Both the position numbers and the translations under genes were made by a program. A stretch of 64,000 nucleotides of DNA from Pseudomonadota bacterium. Lineage in GTDB: Bacteria > Pseudomonadota > Gammaproteobacteria > CALCKW01. The notes under the pieces were generated by a model. The model made no database searches, had not been told where the DNA came from, and was given only the letters and a program-made list of their open reading frames with translations. The stretch is from assembly GCA_039196715.1 (NCBI GenBank), contig JBCCUP010000001.1:186001-250000 (forward strand), written 5' to 3'. Each line of letters starts with the position of its first letter. Positions within the stretch are counted from its first letter, which is position 1. This document shows, one piece after another, positions 57,133-64,000 of this stretch.

Positions 57133-58203
57133 CTATTGTTGTTTTACAACGTCGACGCGCCGATTTTGGGCCCGTCCGGCGCGGGTCGCGTTGTCAGCAA
57201 CTGGACGGGTTTCACCGAAACCGCGTACCTCGAGCTGGTCAACCGTCACGCCGATGGAGAAAAGATAGTCCACAACAGCGCGAGCGCGTCGAATAGACAG
57301 GGCCTGGTTGTAGACCTCGCTGCCGATGGCGTCCGTGTGGCCCTCGACCACGACCCGAAGACCCGGATTGTCCTTGAGCACGCGGGCGAGGCTCTCGAGT
57401 TCGCGTGCGTACGTCGGGTTGATGTCGGACTTGTCGAACGCGAAGAGCACGTTGTCAAAACTGAACAACGGCGGCGCCGCCGTTGTCGGCGCCGGCACGG
57501 GGGTCGGCGTTGCGGCCGGCACGGGCACCACCGCCGGCAAGGCCGCCAGTGCGGATCCCGCGTACGCCGACGAGGACCCCAGGCGCTTGAGCACACGCAG
57601 AGAGAGTTCGCGCGCGTCGGTGTCATAGGCGGTCGCTTCCAGCCGCACGGCAAAGCCGTTGGTGAAGCCGTACTCCGCCCCCACGCCGCCCATCACATGC
57701 ACGTTGTTGCGCGTCTCGTACAGCAGGTTGTTTGTGCTGCTGTTGCGCATGCCACCGAGGCCGAGGCGCGCGTAGAACGACAAGCCCTCACGCCGGTACA
57801 GCCCCTCGTCGTCGAAGGTGTTGGGGCCGTCTGCACCACGGGTGTTGCCGAGGTAGCGGATTGCACTGATGCCCGCGACCGTGTAGTCGAGTTCGCCGAC
57901 AGGCGCGCCAAGGAAGTTGACGCCCGCGTCGCCGAGGGTCGCGAGGTGCCCTTCGACGCTCAACTGCTTGCTGATGTCACGCCCGAAGAACAGGCTGCCA
58001 CTGGTGCTGCTCTTGTCCCCGATCGACATCGACGTCGAGCGTGGCTCGGGTTCAAGCCGGGTCGCGCCCGCGCCCGCGCCGAGGTACCACCGCCGGTCGA
58101 AGCTCCGGTCTTCGGGCGAGTCCTGTGCAACGCTTGTCAGCGGCGTCAACAGCAACGCAACCAGCGCTGCGGCAGTCCCGATTCCGTTCGCACGCTGCTT
58201 CAT
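57133..58203 (-). CDS. OmpA-like outer-membrane protein
   Basis: 356 residues from the ATG at 58203. A signal peptide (IGTAAALVALLLTPLTSVAQ) is followed by an eight-strand-type barrel with aromatic strand ends (about 38-235), a Pro/Thr/Ala-rich linker (VPVPAATPTPVPAP), and a C-terminal OmpA peptidoglycan-binding domain: VLFAFDKSDINP, VVVEGHTDAIGSEVYNQALS with RRARAV, and RGFGETRPVADN. It tethers outer membrane to peptidoglycan. The ATG overlaps the stop of the upstream surface-protein gene (ATGA), so the two are co-translated. Confidence 0.92.
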   Translation of the reverse strand: MKQRANGIGTAAALVALLLTPLTSVAQDSPEDRSFDRRWYLGAGAGATRLEPEPRSTSMSIGDKSSTSGSLFFGRDISKQLSVEGHLATLGDAGVNFLGAPVGELDYTVAGISAIRYLGNTRGADGPNTFDDEGLYRREGLSFYARLGLGGMRNSSTNNLLYETRNNVHVMGGVGAEYGFTNGFAVRLEATAYDTDARELSLRVLKRLGSSSAYAGSALAALPAVVPVPAATPTPVPAPTTAAPPLFSFDNVLFAFDKSDINPTYARELESLARVLKDNPGLRVVVEGHTDAIGSEVYNQALSIRRARAVVDYLFSIGVTVDQLEVRGFGETRPVADNATRAGRAQNRRVDVVKQQ

Positions 58204-60023
58204 GGCCTGTCTCCGAGCTGCGCGCGGCGGCGCAGTCGCACACCAATCACCGCAACCACCAGAACGCCGGCGCCGAAACCACCGACGCCGATGCCGTCTA
58301 CGCCGGCGATCAGGCGGATGTCGGTGCACCCGCATTCAATGTAGTCGTCAATGCCGTTGTTGTTGATGTCACTGAACCGCAGCATCGTGACCGACACGGT
58401 GCCAGTCGCCTGCTGAGCGATGCCGTCCTGCATCACGTAGACAAACGAGTCAGTGCCGATGAAGCCAGGGTTCGGGGTGTACTGCACCTGCGATCCGACC
58501 AGCGTGAGCGTGCCGTTCTGCGCGCCACTGGCACTGACCAGGGTCAGGCCGCTGCCCACCGGGTCGATGTCGTTGGCGAGCACCGCCACGATGATGGCCT
58601 GGTCTTGCGGGCTGGTTGCGGTGTCCGCCACGGCAACCGGACGGGTACCGTCACCGAGCGGTGCGAGGAACGTGAAGTTCAGCCCGGACTGATCGCCCGA
58701 GGTGACGTTCACCACAATCGGGTTCGAGCCCGCTGGCAATTGCAAGCCAGGCGGAATGTCCGGGTCCTGCGCGTCCAACTCGACGAAGTAGACGCCTGGC
58801 GGCACGCCGACGAATGCGAAGCCCCCGTCCCCAGCAGACTCTGTCGACGCAATGACCGTGTCGAACGCCGGGTCGTGCAGCCCATTCGCGTTGGTGTCGG
58901 CGATCAACGACACCGTGGCGCCGTCGATGGCGGCCTCGTTTGTGTCGAGCTCGCCGTTCTGGTTCAGATCGACAAAGACCGCGCCCGAGAGCAGACTGCC
59001 GGCCCCACTGTCGGCCAGACCCTGCTGTACGTACCAGCCCGAAACACCGCCGTAGAAATCCGCGCCGTCGCCCGGGCGAATGAACGTGTCTGCGGTGTCG
59101 CGCGGAAAGGTGTCGGGCCGCAGCAGGTCGTGCTGTGCCGCGTCCACGTCGCTGGCGAAGAAGGAGAAACCGAAGTAGCGTTGGCCCGTGCCGAGACCCA
59201 GACGGTCGCTGGTGACCAGGGCCATCGCCAGGCGCTCGGTCGCGCCGTCGCGAAACGTCACGAAGCCCTGGGGCCCGGTGGACGCGTTCTGGAGGAAGGA
59301 GTAGCGGTGCTCGAGTTGTGTGACACCGTAGCAAACCTGCCCCGGAGGGCAGCCTGCGGCCTCGACCGTCACCAGCGGGCCGTACGCCGCGGGCTCACCA
59401 CGGGTGTCCAGCGCTGTGATCGCCGCGACCTTGATCGGGTTGTTGCCCCGTTTCTCGGCGACGAGGTGACCCGAGCGCGCGAGCGCCTCGGCACTCAGTG
59501 GCGCGACCAGACCGGTCGGGAAAACGTAATCGATGCGCTCGACATTCTTCGGATCCGGGCCGACGTTCGAGAACACGTTCAGCGCACCGCGGTTGACAAT
59601 GCGCCCGCCGAGCATGGCACCCATGTCGCAGTTGCCGGTGTCGCCGAGGCGGGCCGGGTAGTCCGGCAGCAGCTCGGTGACGTTGCCGGTGTTCTCGGCA
59701 AACACACCACAGGGTTCGCCGACCGCCTGGGGCAGGTCCACCCGCTGCAGGCGTACCTCGGCGGCACGCGCCAGCTCGGTGTAGGTGCCGCCGCGGTAGG
59801 CGAAACTCTCGAGAATCTGGTTGTCTGCCACGCCCCAGAGATAGGTGCTGCCGTCGGCCGTGTAACGCAGCGGCGAGGCCGCTTCGGTGGTGACAGTCAC
59901 GGAGCTGATTTCGCCGTCCGCAATGGCTCCAGCTCCGGGAAACAGCAGGGCTGCAGCGAAGAGCCCCGACGACAAAGTGGCCCAGACAGGTTGCGGAATC
60001 GCACAGGACCCATGCGGTTTCAT
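58200..60023 (-). CDS. Secreted SdrD-B/Ig-like repeat protein with C-terminal anchor
   Basis: 607 residues. A signal peptide ends near GAGAIADG. The N-terminal 330 residues form an unassigned extracellular region with paired cysteines. Residues about 345-435 are an SdrD-B/carboxypeptidase-regulatory-like domain with calcium-type loops (DLNQNGELDTNE, DTNANGLHDP) and GVPPGVYFVELD. A cadherin/Big_9-like domain comes next (VADTATSPQ to GTVSVTML), with NDIDP and FIGTDSFVYV. The end has SDINNNGIDDYIECGC, then a hydrophobic helix (GFGAGVLVVAVIGV) and Arg cluster, like GlyGly-CTERM or PEP-CTERM sorting tails. Its function is inferred as surface-exposed, in partnership with the OmpA-like protein. Confidence 0.82.
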   Translation of the reverse strand: MKPHGSCAIPQPVWATLSSGLFAAALLFPGAGAIADGEISSVTVTTEAASPLRYTADGSTYLWGVADNQILESFAYRGGTYTELARAAEVRLQRVDLPQAVGEPCGVFAENTGNVTELLPDYPARLGDTGNCDMGAMLGGRIVNRGALNVFSNVGPDPKNVERIDYVFPTGLVAPLSAEALARSGHLVAEKRGNNPIKVAAITALDTRGEPAAYGPLVTVEAAGCPPGQVCYGVTQLEHRYSFLQNASTGPQGFVTFRDGATERLAMALVTSDRLGLGTGQRYFGFSFFASDVDAAQHDLLRPDTFPRDTADTFIRPGDGADFYGGVSGWYVQQGLADSGAGSLLSGAVFVDLNQNGELDTNEAAIDGATVSLIADTNANGLHDPAFDTVIASTESAGDGGFAFVGVPPGVYFVELDAQDPDIPPGLQLPAGSNPIVVNVTSGDQSGLNFTFLAPLGDGTRPVAVADTATSPQDQAIIVAVLANDIDPVGSGLTLVSASGAQNGTLTLVGSQVQYTPNPGFIGTDSFVYVMQDGIAQQATGTVSVTMLRFSDINNNGIDDYIECGCTDIRLIAGVDGIGVGGFGAGVLVVAVIGVRLRRRAQLGDRP

Positions 60024-60127
60024 GTGATTTCACCCATCACAACATCCTGTGGTAACTATACGACGAGAGCCGTGCCTTTATCCTTACAAATTACCTAACT
60101 TTTCGCTCACAAGCTGCTGTTTTTGTC

Positions 60128-61387
60128 TTGTTTTTGAAACACTCATCCCGCGATCGTGCCCGACGGGCGCAACCGGTGGACTCCGACACGCCCGCGCGGC
60201 GCGTGTCAGACCACCCTCCACAGCTGACGCGGCGTGCCGCTCTGGGGCTCTCGGCCGGCCTGTTCGCCGGCCTGGCACCGCGTGCGCTGGCGGCCGACGC
60301 GGCGGGAATCCCGAATCCCGAGAGGCCGGACCCCGGCAGCCCGGACGCCGGAAGGCCGGACCCCACCCCACTCCGGTTGTTGGTGCCGGCGGACTTTCGC
60401 CTGGACACGGCGCACCGTCACTTCGAATCGGCGTCGGGCCAGCGCCTCGAGCTGGTGCCGCTCGACCCGCATGTCAACGTCGCGACGCAGTGGGCGCGCA
60501 GCCGGGCCGACCTCTGCCTGAGCCCCGGCCACGAGGCGCCGTTCTGGCGTGCACGGCGCATGACATCAGCCTGGCAACCCGCCGACATCCCGCGCCTGGC
60601 GGACGTGCACGAACCGCTGCTGCGTCCAGCAATGGACCACTGGCGCTTCGACGGGGCAACACCCCATTGGCTGCCAACAAATTGGGGCGCGGAAGGCATT
60701 GGCTGGCGGCACGACATGCGCCACTTTGTCGATGCGCCCTCGTACCGCGACCTCTGGGAAGGCGCCGCCGCCAGCAGTACGCTTATCCGACCTGCCACGG
60801 CGTTGTGCACCACGGTCTACCTGCTCGAATCACTCGGTACCTTGCCCCGCGGCAGTATGCTGAACGGTGAACACGACCCGCGTGCACTCGAGACCGCCTA
60901 CGACGCAGCCTTGCACTACATGACACGCTACAGCGACCGTGTGCGGTTGATGTGGAACGACGCGCGCACACAGATCGAAGGCCTGCTCGATGACGGTGCC
61001 GTGTTGGGCCAGACCTGGGACACGCCTGCGTTTTCCTTGCAGGCGGTGGACGAGCCGGTGTCCTTCAGCGCACCGCGCGAGGGCGCGCTGTGCTGGACCT
61101 CGGGTTGGCTGCTCGCCGAGTGGAGCCGCCGGAAGTCGATCGCACACGCGTTCCTCGATGCGAGCCTGACCCCGGCGTGGGCTGGCGCTGCAACCGTCGA
61201 CCACGGTTTCAATGCGGTCGTGCGCGGCGCCGAGCAGCACGCGCCAACGTGGTATCGACAGGCCTTCGAACGCGCCTACCCGGTCGAAGCACTCGGCCGC
61301 TTGCGACCGGTGCCGCAACAAAGTGCGTGGTTCAGGCGCACCAGCGCGGCGTACACCAACCGCTTTCTGCGTGCGCTATCGGCCTGA
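60128..61387 (+). CDS. Tat-exported extracellular solute-binding protein
   Basis: Up to 419 residues from a TTG at 60128; a GTG at 60176 is an alternative, and neither has a clear ribosome site. TRRAALGLSAGLFAGLAPRA is a twin-arginine signal peptide followed by cleavage after ALA. The mature part (LRLLVPADFRL to RFLRALSA) has the form of a spermidine/putrescine or iron-type bacterial extracellular binding protein: TPHWLPTNWGAEGIGWRHDM, WNDARTQIEGLLDDGAVLGQ. No permease or ATPase genes are beside it, so it is an orphan receptor or serves a distant transporter. A Pro/Asp/Gly-rich linker follows the signal. Confidence 0.82.
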   Translation: MFLKHSSRDRARRAQPVDSDTPARRVSDHPPQLTRRAALGLSAGLFAGLAPRALAADAAGIPNPERPDPGSPDAGRPDPTPLRLLVPADFRLDTAHRHFESASGQRLELVPLDPHVNVATQWARSRADLCLSPGHEAPFWRARRMTSAWQPADIPRLADVHEPLLRPAMDHWRFDGATPHWLPTNWGAEGIGWRHDMRHFVDAPSYRDLWEGAAASSTLIRPATALCTTVYLLESLGTLPRGSMLNGEHDPRALETAYDAALHYMTRYSDRVRLMWNDARTQIEGLLDDGAVLGQTWDTPAFSLQAVDEPVSFSAPREGALCWTSGWLLAEWSRRKSIAHAFLDASLTPAWAGAATVDHGFNAVVRGAEQHAPTWYRQAFERAYPVEALGRLRPVPQQSAWFRRTSAAYTNRFLRALSA

Positions 61388-61420
61388 TCGGCATACGGTG
61401 GACAACGCCGGCCCCGACGC

Positions 61421-61804
61421 TCAGTCGAACCAGGCGAGCACGCCATCGGGCAACGCGAAACGGCCGTCGGCACCCGGTGGGAACGCCACCGCGTCAAGCA
61501 CCGCAGCTCGCGGGATGGGCCCGTAGATGTGCGGGAACGCCAAGCCGGTGTCGTAGCAGTCTTCAAAGACCAGCGTGGCGTCGATCACCTCGCGTGCGAT
61601 GACCAGCAGCAGCAGCCCGGATTGCCCGAGAAAACGTTCGTTCGCCGGGATCAGGACCTGATCGAGCGTGGAACAGTGGATGAACCCCTCGCTGTCCAGC
61701 GACGCGGCCCGATACAGCGCACCCGCGTCACGCCAGGCCGATACAGACGTGATGTGCAGCAGCCGCGACGCCGCCTCAGGCGGCGCGCTTGAGCAGGTAT
61801 TCAT
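61421..61804 (-). CDS. DUF952 family protein
   Basis: 127 residues. [36 protein letters not shown] and [19 protein letters not shown] are the conserved blocks of DUF952, a small cytosolic family with no established function (related in fold to ADP-ribosyltransferase-like KptA proteins as I recall; not verified). Its ATG lies 29 bp inside the end of ybiT, which precedes it on the same strand, so it is probably co-translated. Confidence 0.85.
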   Translation of the reverse strand: MNTCSSAPPEAASRLLHITSVSAWRDAGALYRAASLDSEGFIHCSTLDQVLIPANERFLGQSGLLLLVIAREVIDATLVFEDCYDTGLAFPHIYGPIPRAAVLDAVAFPPGADGRFALPDGVLAWFD

Positions 61805-63365
61805 CGTAGTTGCCGACGAAGTCGGTCAATCGGCCGCCCTGGATCTCGATGATCCGGGTCGCAAGCGACGAGACAAACTCGCGGTCGTGGCTGACGAACA
61901 CCAGCGTGCCCTCGAACAGCTCCAGGGCGAAATTCAGCGCCTCGATCGACTCCATGTCGAGGTGGTTGGTGGGCTCGTCCATGATCAGCACGTTGGGCTG
62001 CTGCATGATCGAACGGCCGAACAGCAGGCGGTTCTTCTCCCCACCCGAGCAGACGTGCGCGGGCTTCTTGAGCTCGTCGTGCGAAAACAACAGGCGACCC
62101 AGCGTGCTGCGCACGATCTGCTCGTCGTGGTCTTCGCGGCGCCACTGGCTCATCCAATCGAAGACTGACAGATTGCCTTCGAACTCGTGCGTGGTGTCCT
62201 GCGGCACGTAGCCGAAATGCGCGTTTTCGGCCCACGTGACGGTGCCCTCGTTGGGCACCACGTCGCCGGTCAGGCATTTGAGAAAGGTGGATTTGCCGAC
62301 ACCGTTCTCACCGATGATGGCCAGTCTGGCACCGGCTTCGAGGATGATGTCACCACCGTTGAAGAGTGGCCCCTCGTCGAAGCCGTGGCCGAGCGATTCG
62401 ATCGTGACCGCCTGACGGTGCAGTTTCTTGTCCTGTTCGAAGCGGATGTACGGGCTGACCCGGCTTGACGGTTTGATCGTGTGGAGCTGAATCTTGTCGA
62501 TCTGCTTCGCACGCGACGTCGCCTGCTTGGCCTTGGACGCGTTGGCCGAAAAGCGGCTGACAAACTGCTGCAGGTCGGCGATCTGCGCCTTTTTCTTGGC
62601 GTTCTCCTGCTGCAAGCGTTCCCGTGCCTGCGTCGAGGCGATCATGAAGTCGTCGTAGTTGCCAGGGTACACGCGCAACTCGCCGTAATCGATGTCGGCC
62701 ATGTGCGTGCAGACTGAATTCAGGAAATGGCGGTCATGCGAGATGATCACCATGGTCGACTTCTGGCTGTTGAGCACACCTTCCAGCCAGCGGATGGCGT
62801 GAATGTCGAGGTTGTTGGTGGGCTCGTCGAGCAACAGCACGTCGGGCTCCGAGAAGAGCGCCTGCGCCAGCAGCACGCGCAACTTCCAGCCCGGCGCGAC
62901 CTCGCTCATCGGGCCGTCGTGCAATCCGATCTCGATGCCCGCCCCGAGCAGCAATTCACCCGCCCGGCTCTCGGCGCTGTAGCCGTCCATCTCGGCAAAC
63001 TGCACTTCGAGTTCGGCGACTTTCATGCCGTCGTCCTCGCTCATCTCGGGCAGCGCGTAGATGCGGTCGCGCTCCTGCTTGACCGCCCAGAGTTCACGGT
63101 GCCCCATGATCACCGTGTCGATCACGCTGTAGGACTCGAACGCGAACTGGTCCTGCTCCAGCCGTCCGATGCGTGTGTCCGGCGCGAGCGACACGCTGCC
63201 TTGCGACGGCTCGAGCGAGCCGTCGAGGATGCGCATGAAGGTCGACTTGCCGCAGCCGTTGGCGCCGATCAGGCCGTAGCGGTTGCCGTCGGCGAACTTG
63301 ACCGAAATGTTTTCAAAAAGGGGTTTTGCACCAAACTGCATGGTGACGTTCGCGCTGGTGATCAC
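61776..63365 (-). CDS. ybiT: ABC-F ATPase YbiT
   Basis: 529 residues from a GTG at 63365, aligning over full length with E. coli YbiT (530). Two ABC domains: Walker [12 protein letters not shown] and [11 protein letters not shown], signature segments [17 protein letters not shown] and [14 protein letters not shown], and Walker [14 protein letters not shown] and [13 protein letters not shown]. The long charged interdomain linker contains [16 protein letters not shown] proteins bind the ribosomal E site and modulate translation. It has no membrane domain and is followed by overlapping DUF952. Confidence 0.95.
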   Translation of the reverse strand: MITSANVTMQFGAKPLFENISVKFADGNRYGLIGANGCGKSTFMRILDGSLEPSQGSVSLAPDTRIGRLEQDQFAFESYSVIDTVIMGHRELWAVKQERDRIYALPEMSEDDGMKVAELEVQFAEMDGYSAESRAGELLLGAGIEIGLHDGPMSEVAPGWKLRVLLAQALFSEPDVLLLDEPTNNLDIHAIRWLEGVLNSQKSTMVIISHDRHFLNSVCTHMADIDYGELRVYPGNYDDFMIASTQARERLQQENAKKKAQIADLQQFVSRFSANASKAKQATSRAKQIDKIQLHTIKPSSRVSPYIRFEQDKKLHRQAVTIESLGHGFDEGPLFNGGDIILEAGARLAIIGENGVGKSTFLKCLTGDVVPNEGTVTWAENAHFGYVPQDTTHEFEGNLSVFDWMSQWRREDHDEQIVRSTLGRLLFSHDELKKPAHVCSGGEKNRLLFGRSIMQQPNVLIMDEPTNHLDMESIEALNFALELFEGTLVFVSHDREFVSSLATRIIEIQGGRLTDFVGNYDEYLLKRAA

Positions 63366-63447
63366 GGCCGGGCCTCGCGTTGGTCGGGCGGTTGACGAAA
63401 CCCGCCAATTATACAGAACGCGGCCGCCGCTCGCGCAGTTGCGGACC

Positions 63448-64000
63448 TCAACGGTCGGCGGACACCAGCGCGCGGTAGAGGGACTGAATGCGCTCGGTCA
63501 CCGGCCGAATCCCGTCGCCGATGTCTCGCCCGTCGATGTTGAGCACGGGGGTCTGTGCCCCGAAGGTGCCGGTCAGGAACGCCTCGTCGGCGCTGTAGGT
63601 GTCGACCAGGGCAAAGTTGCGCTCGAACACCGGAATGGCCGCCGCACGACACACGTCGATCACTTTCTGACGGGTGATGCCGTTCATGCAGTAGTCGCCC
63701 GTCGAGGTCCAGACTTCCCCGCGGCGCACGATGAAGAAGTTGCAGGAATTGGTGGTGTTGACGAAGCCGTGCGGGTCGAGCATCAGAGCCTCGTCGGCAC
63801 CCGCCTTCTGCGCGTGCACACCCGCGAGGATGCAGTTGAGTTTGGAGTGGCTGTTGAGTTTGGGGTCCTGGGTGAGCGGCAGGCCACGGTGCTGCGGCAC
63901 GGTGAACAGGCGCACACCCCGTCCGGTGACCGCACGGGAGTGTTCAACGATGATCGCGACCGTCGGCCCCGATCGCGACAACCGCGGGTCCTGAAAGGGG
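63448..64000 (-). CDS. Class IV aminotransferase, N-terminus outside the window
   Basis: About 184 C-terminal residues are visible, and the frame is still open at 64000. The PLP-dependent fold-type IV pattern is clear: [40 protein letters not shown] then [27 protein letters not shown] and [10 protein letters not shown]. It is a branched-chain aminotransferase or D-amino-acid/aminodeoxychorismate-lyase-like enzyme. The exact substrate class needs the missing half. It reads toward ybiT on the same strand with an 82-bp gap. Confidence 0.87.
   Translation of the reverse strand, partial: PFQDPRLSRSGPTVAIIVEHSRAVTGRGVRLFTVPQHRGLPLTQDPKLNSHSKLNCILAGVHAQKAGADEALMLDPHGFVNTTNSCNFFIVRRGEVWTSTGDYCMNGITRQKVIDVCRAAAIPVFERNFALVDTYSADEAFLTGTFGAQTPVLNIDGRDIGDGIRPVTERIQSLYRALVSADR

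Overview
The window is a GC-rich (roughly 60-65 percent) chromosomal segment of a gammaproteobacterium. Supporting this are the rho / trxA / divergent rhlB neighbourhood, the purE-purK pair, a RhlB-type helicase with a basic tail, a YbiT-type ABC-F ATPase, glutathione-linked detoxification genes and a tRNA-Ile2(CAT) behind rpoD. The genus cannot be told from the sequence alone.

Layout. 1-6900: a truncated outer-membrane beta-barrel gene, a small membrane protein, purEK, purC, and three overlapping Gfo/Idh/MocA oxidoreductase genes running on from purC. 6989-14725 (all minus strand): a complete diversity-generating retroelement (DGR). In coding order it has an unrecognised 550-residue protein, a MoxR-like AAA+ ATPase, an 848-residue vWA-like/FGE-fold fusion ending in variable region VR2, an HRDC accessory protein, the reverse transcriptase, the template repeat TR, and a second FGE-fold protein ending in VR1. 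TR and both VRs align without gaps over 128 bp. Within the homology, every TR/VR difference falls at an adenine of the TR coding strand (16 for VR1, 12 for VR2). This is the most notable system here: a self-diversifying, ATPase-coupled recognition module. 14974-19690: fba, pgk, rpoD and a tRNA. 19691-21838: an AT-rich patch with an H-NS-family gene and a decayed IS3-family element with a 4-bp target duplication.

21951-33045: purD, rho, trxA, rhlB, a haem-containing (protoglobin) soluble chemoreceptor, ytoQ, a PfkB kinase with a gamma-carbonic anhydrase, and the glutathione-dependent formaldehyde pathway (frmA, fghA). 33250-43414: a MotA/MotB-like channel pair, a second EF-G (fusA2 type), a CBS-GGDEF diguanylate cyclase, glyoxalase II, acetoacetyl-CoA synthetase and an unusual J-domain/zinc-ribbon/PilZ protein. 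43615-50791: periplasmic MsrA, an old-yellow-enzyme homologue, an acetolactate-synthase-like enzyme coupled to an FMN glutamate-synthase-like enzyme, a PhnD-like binding protein, YaeQ-like and TerB-like proteins.

51566-55691 is a glpR-glpD-glpK glycerol operon with phased TGTTCG-type repeats before glpD. It is followed by a DMT transporter, a thiamine-binding MTH1187 protein, a translationally coupled OmpA-like/SdrD-B-like surface pair, a Tat-exported solute-binding protein, DUF952, ybiT, and a class IV aminotransferase running off the right edge.

The retroelement is inserted between the Gfo/Idh/MocA genes and fba, in a run of otherwise housekeeping genes. Its members overlap or nearly abut, so they probably form one transcript. 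Start codons were chosen by ribosome binding site, overlap and family alignment from memory. Promoters were not systematically predicted.
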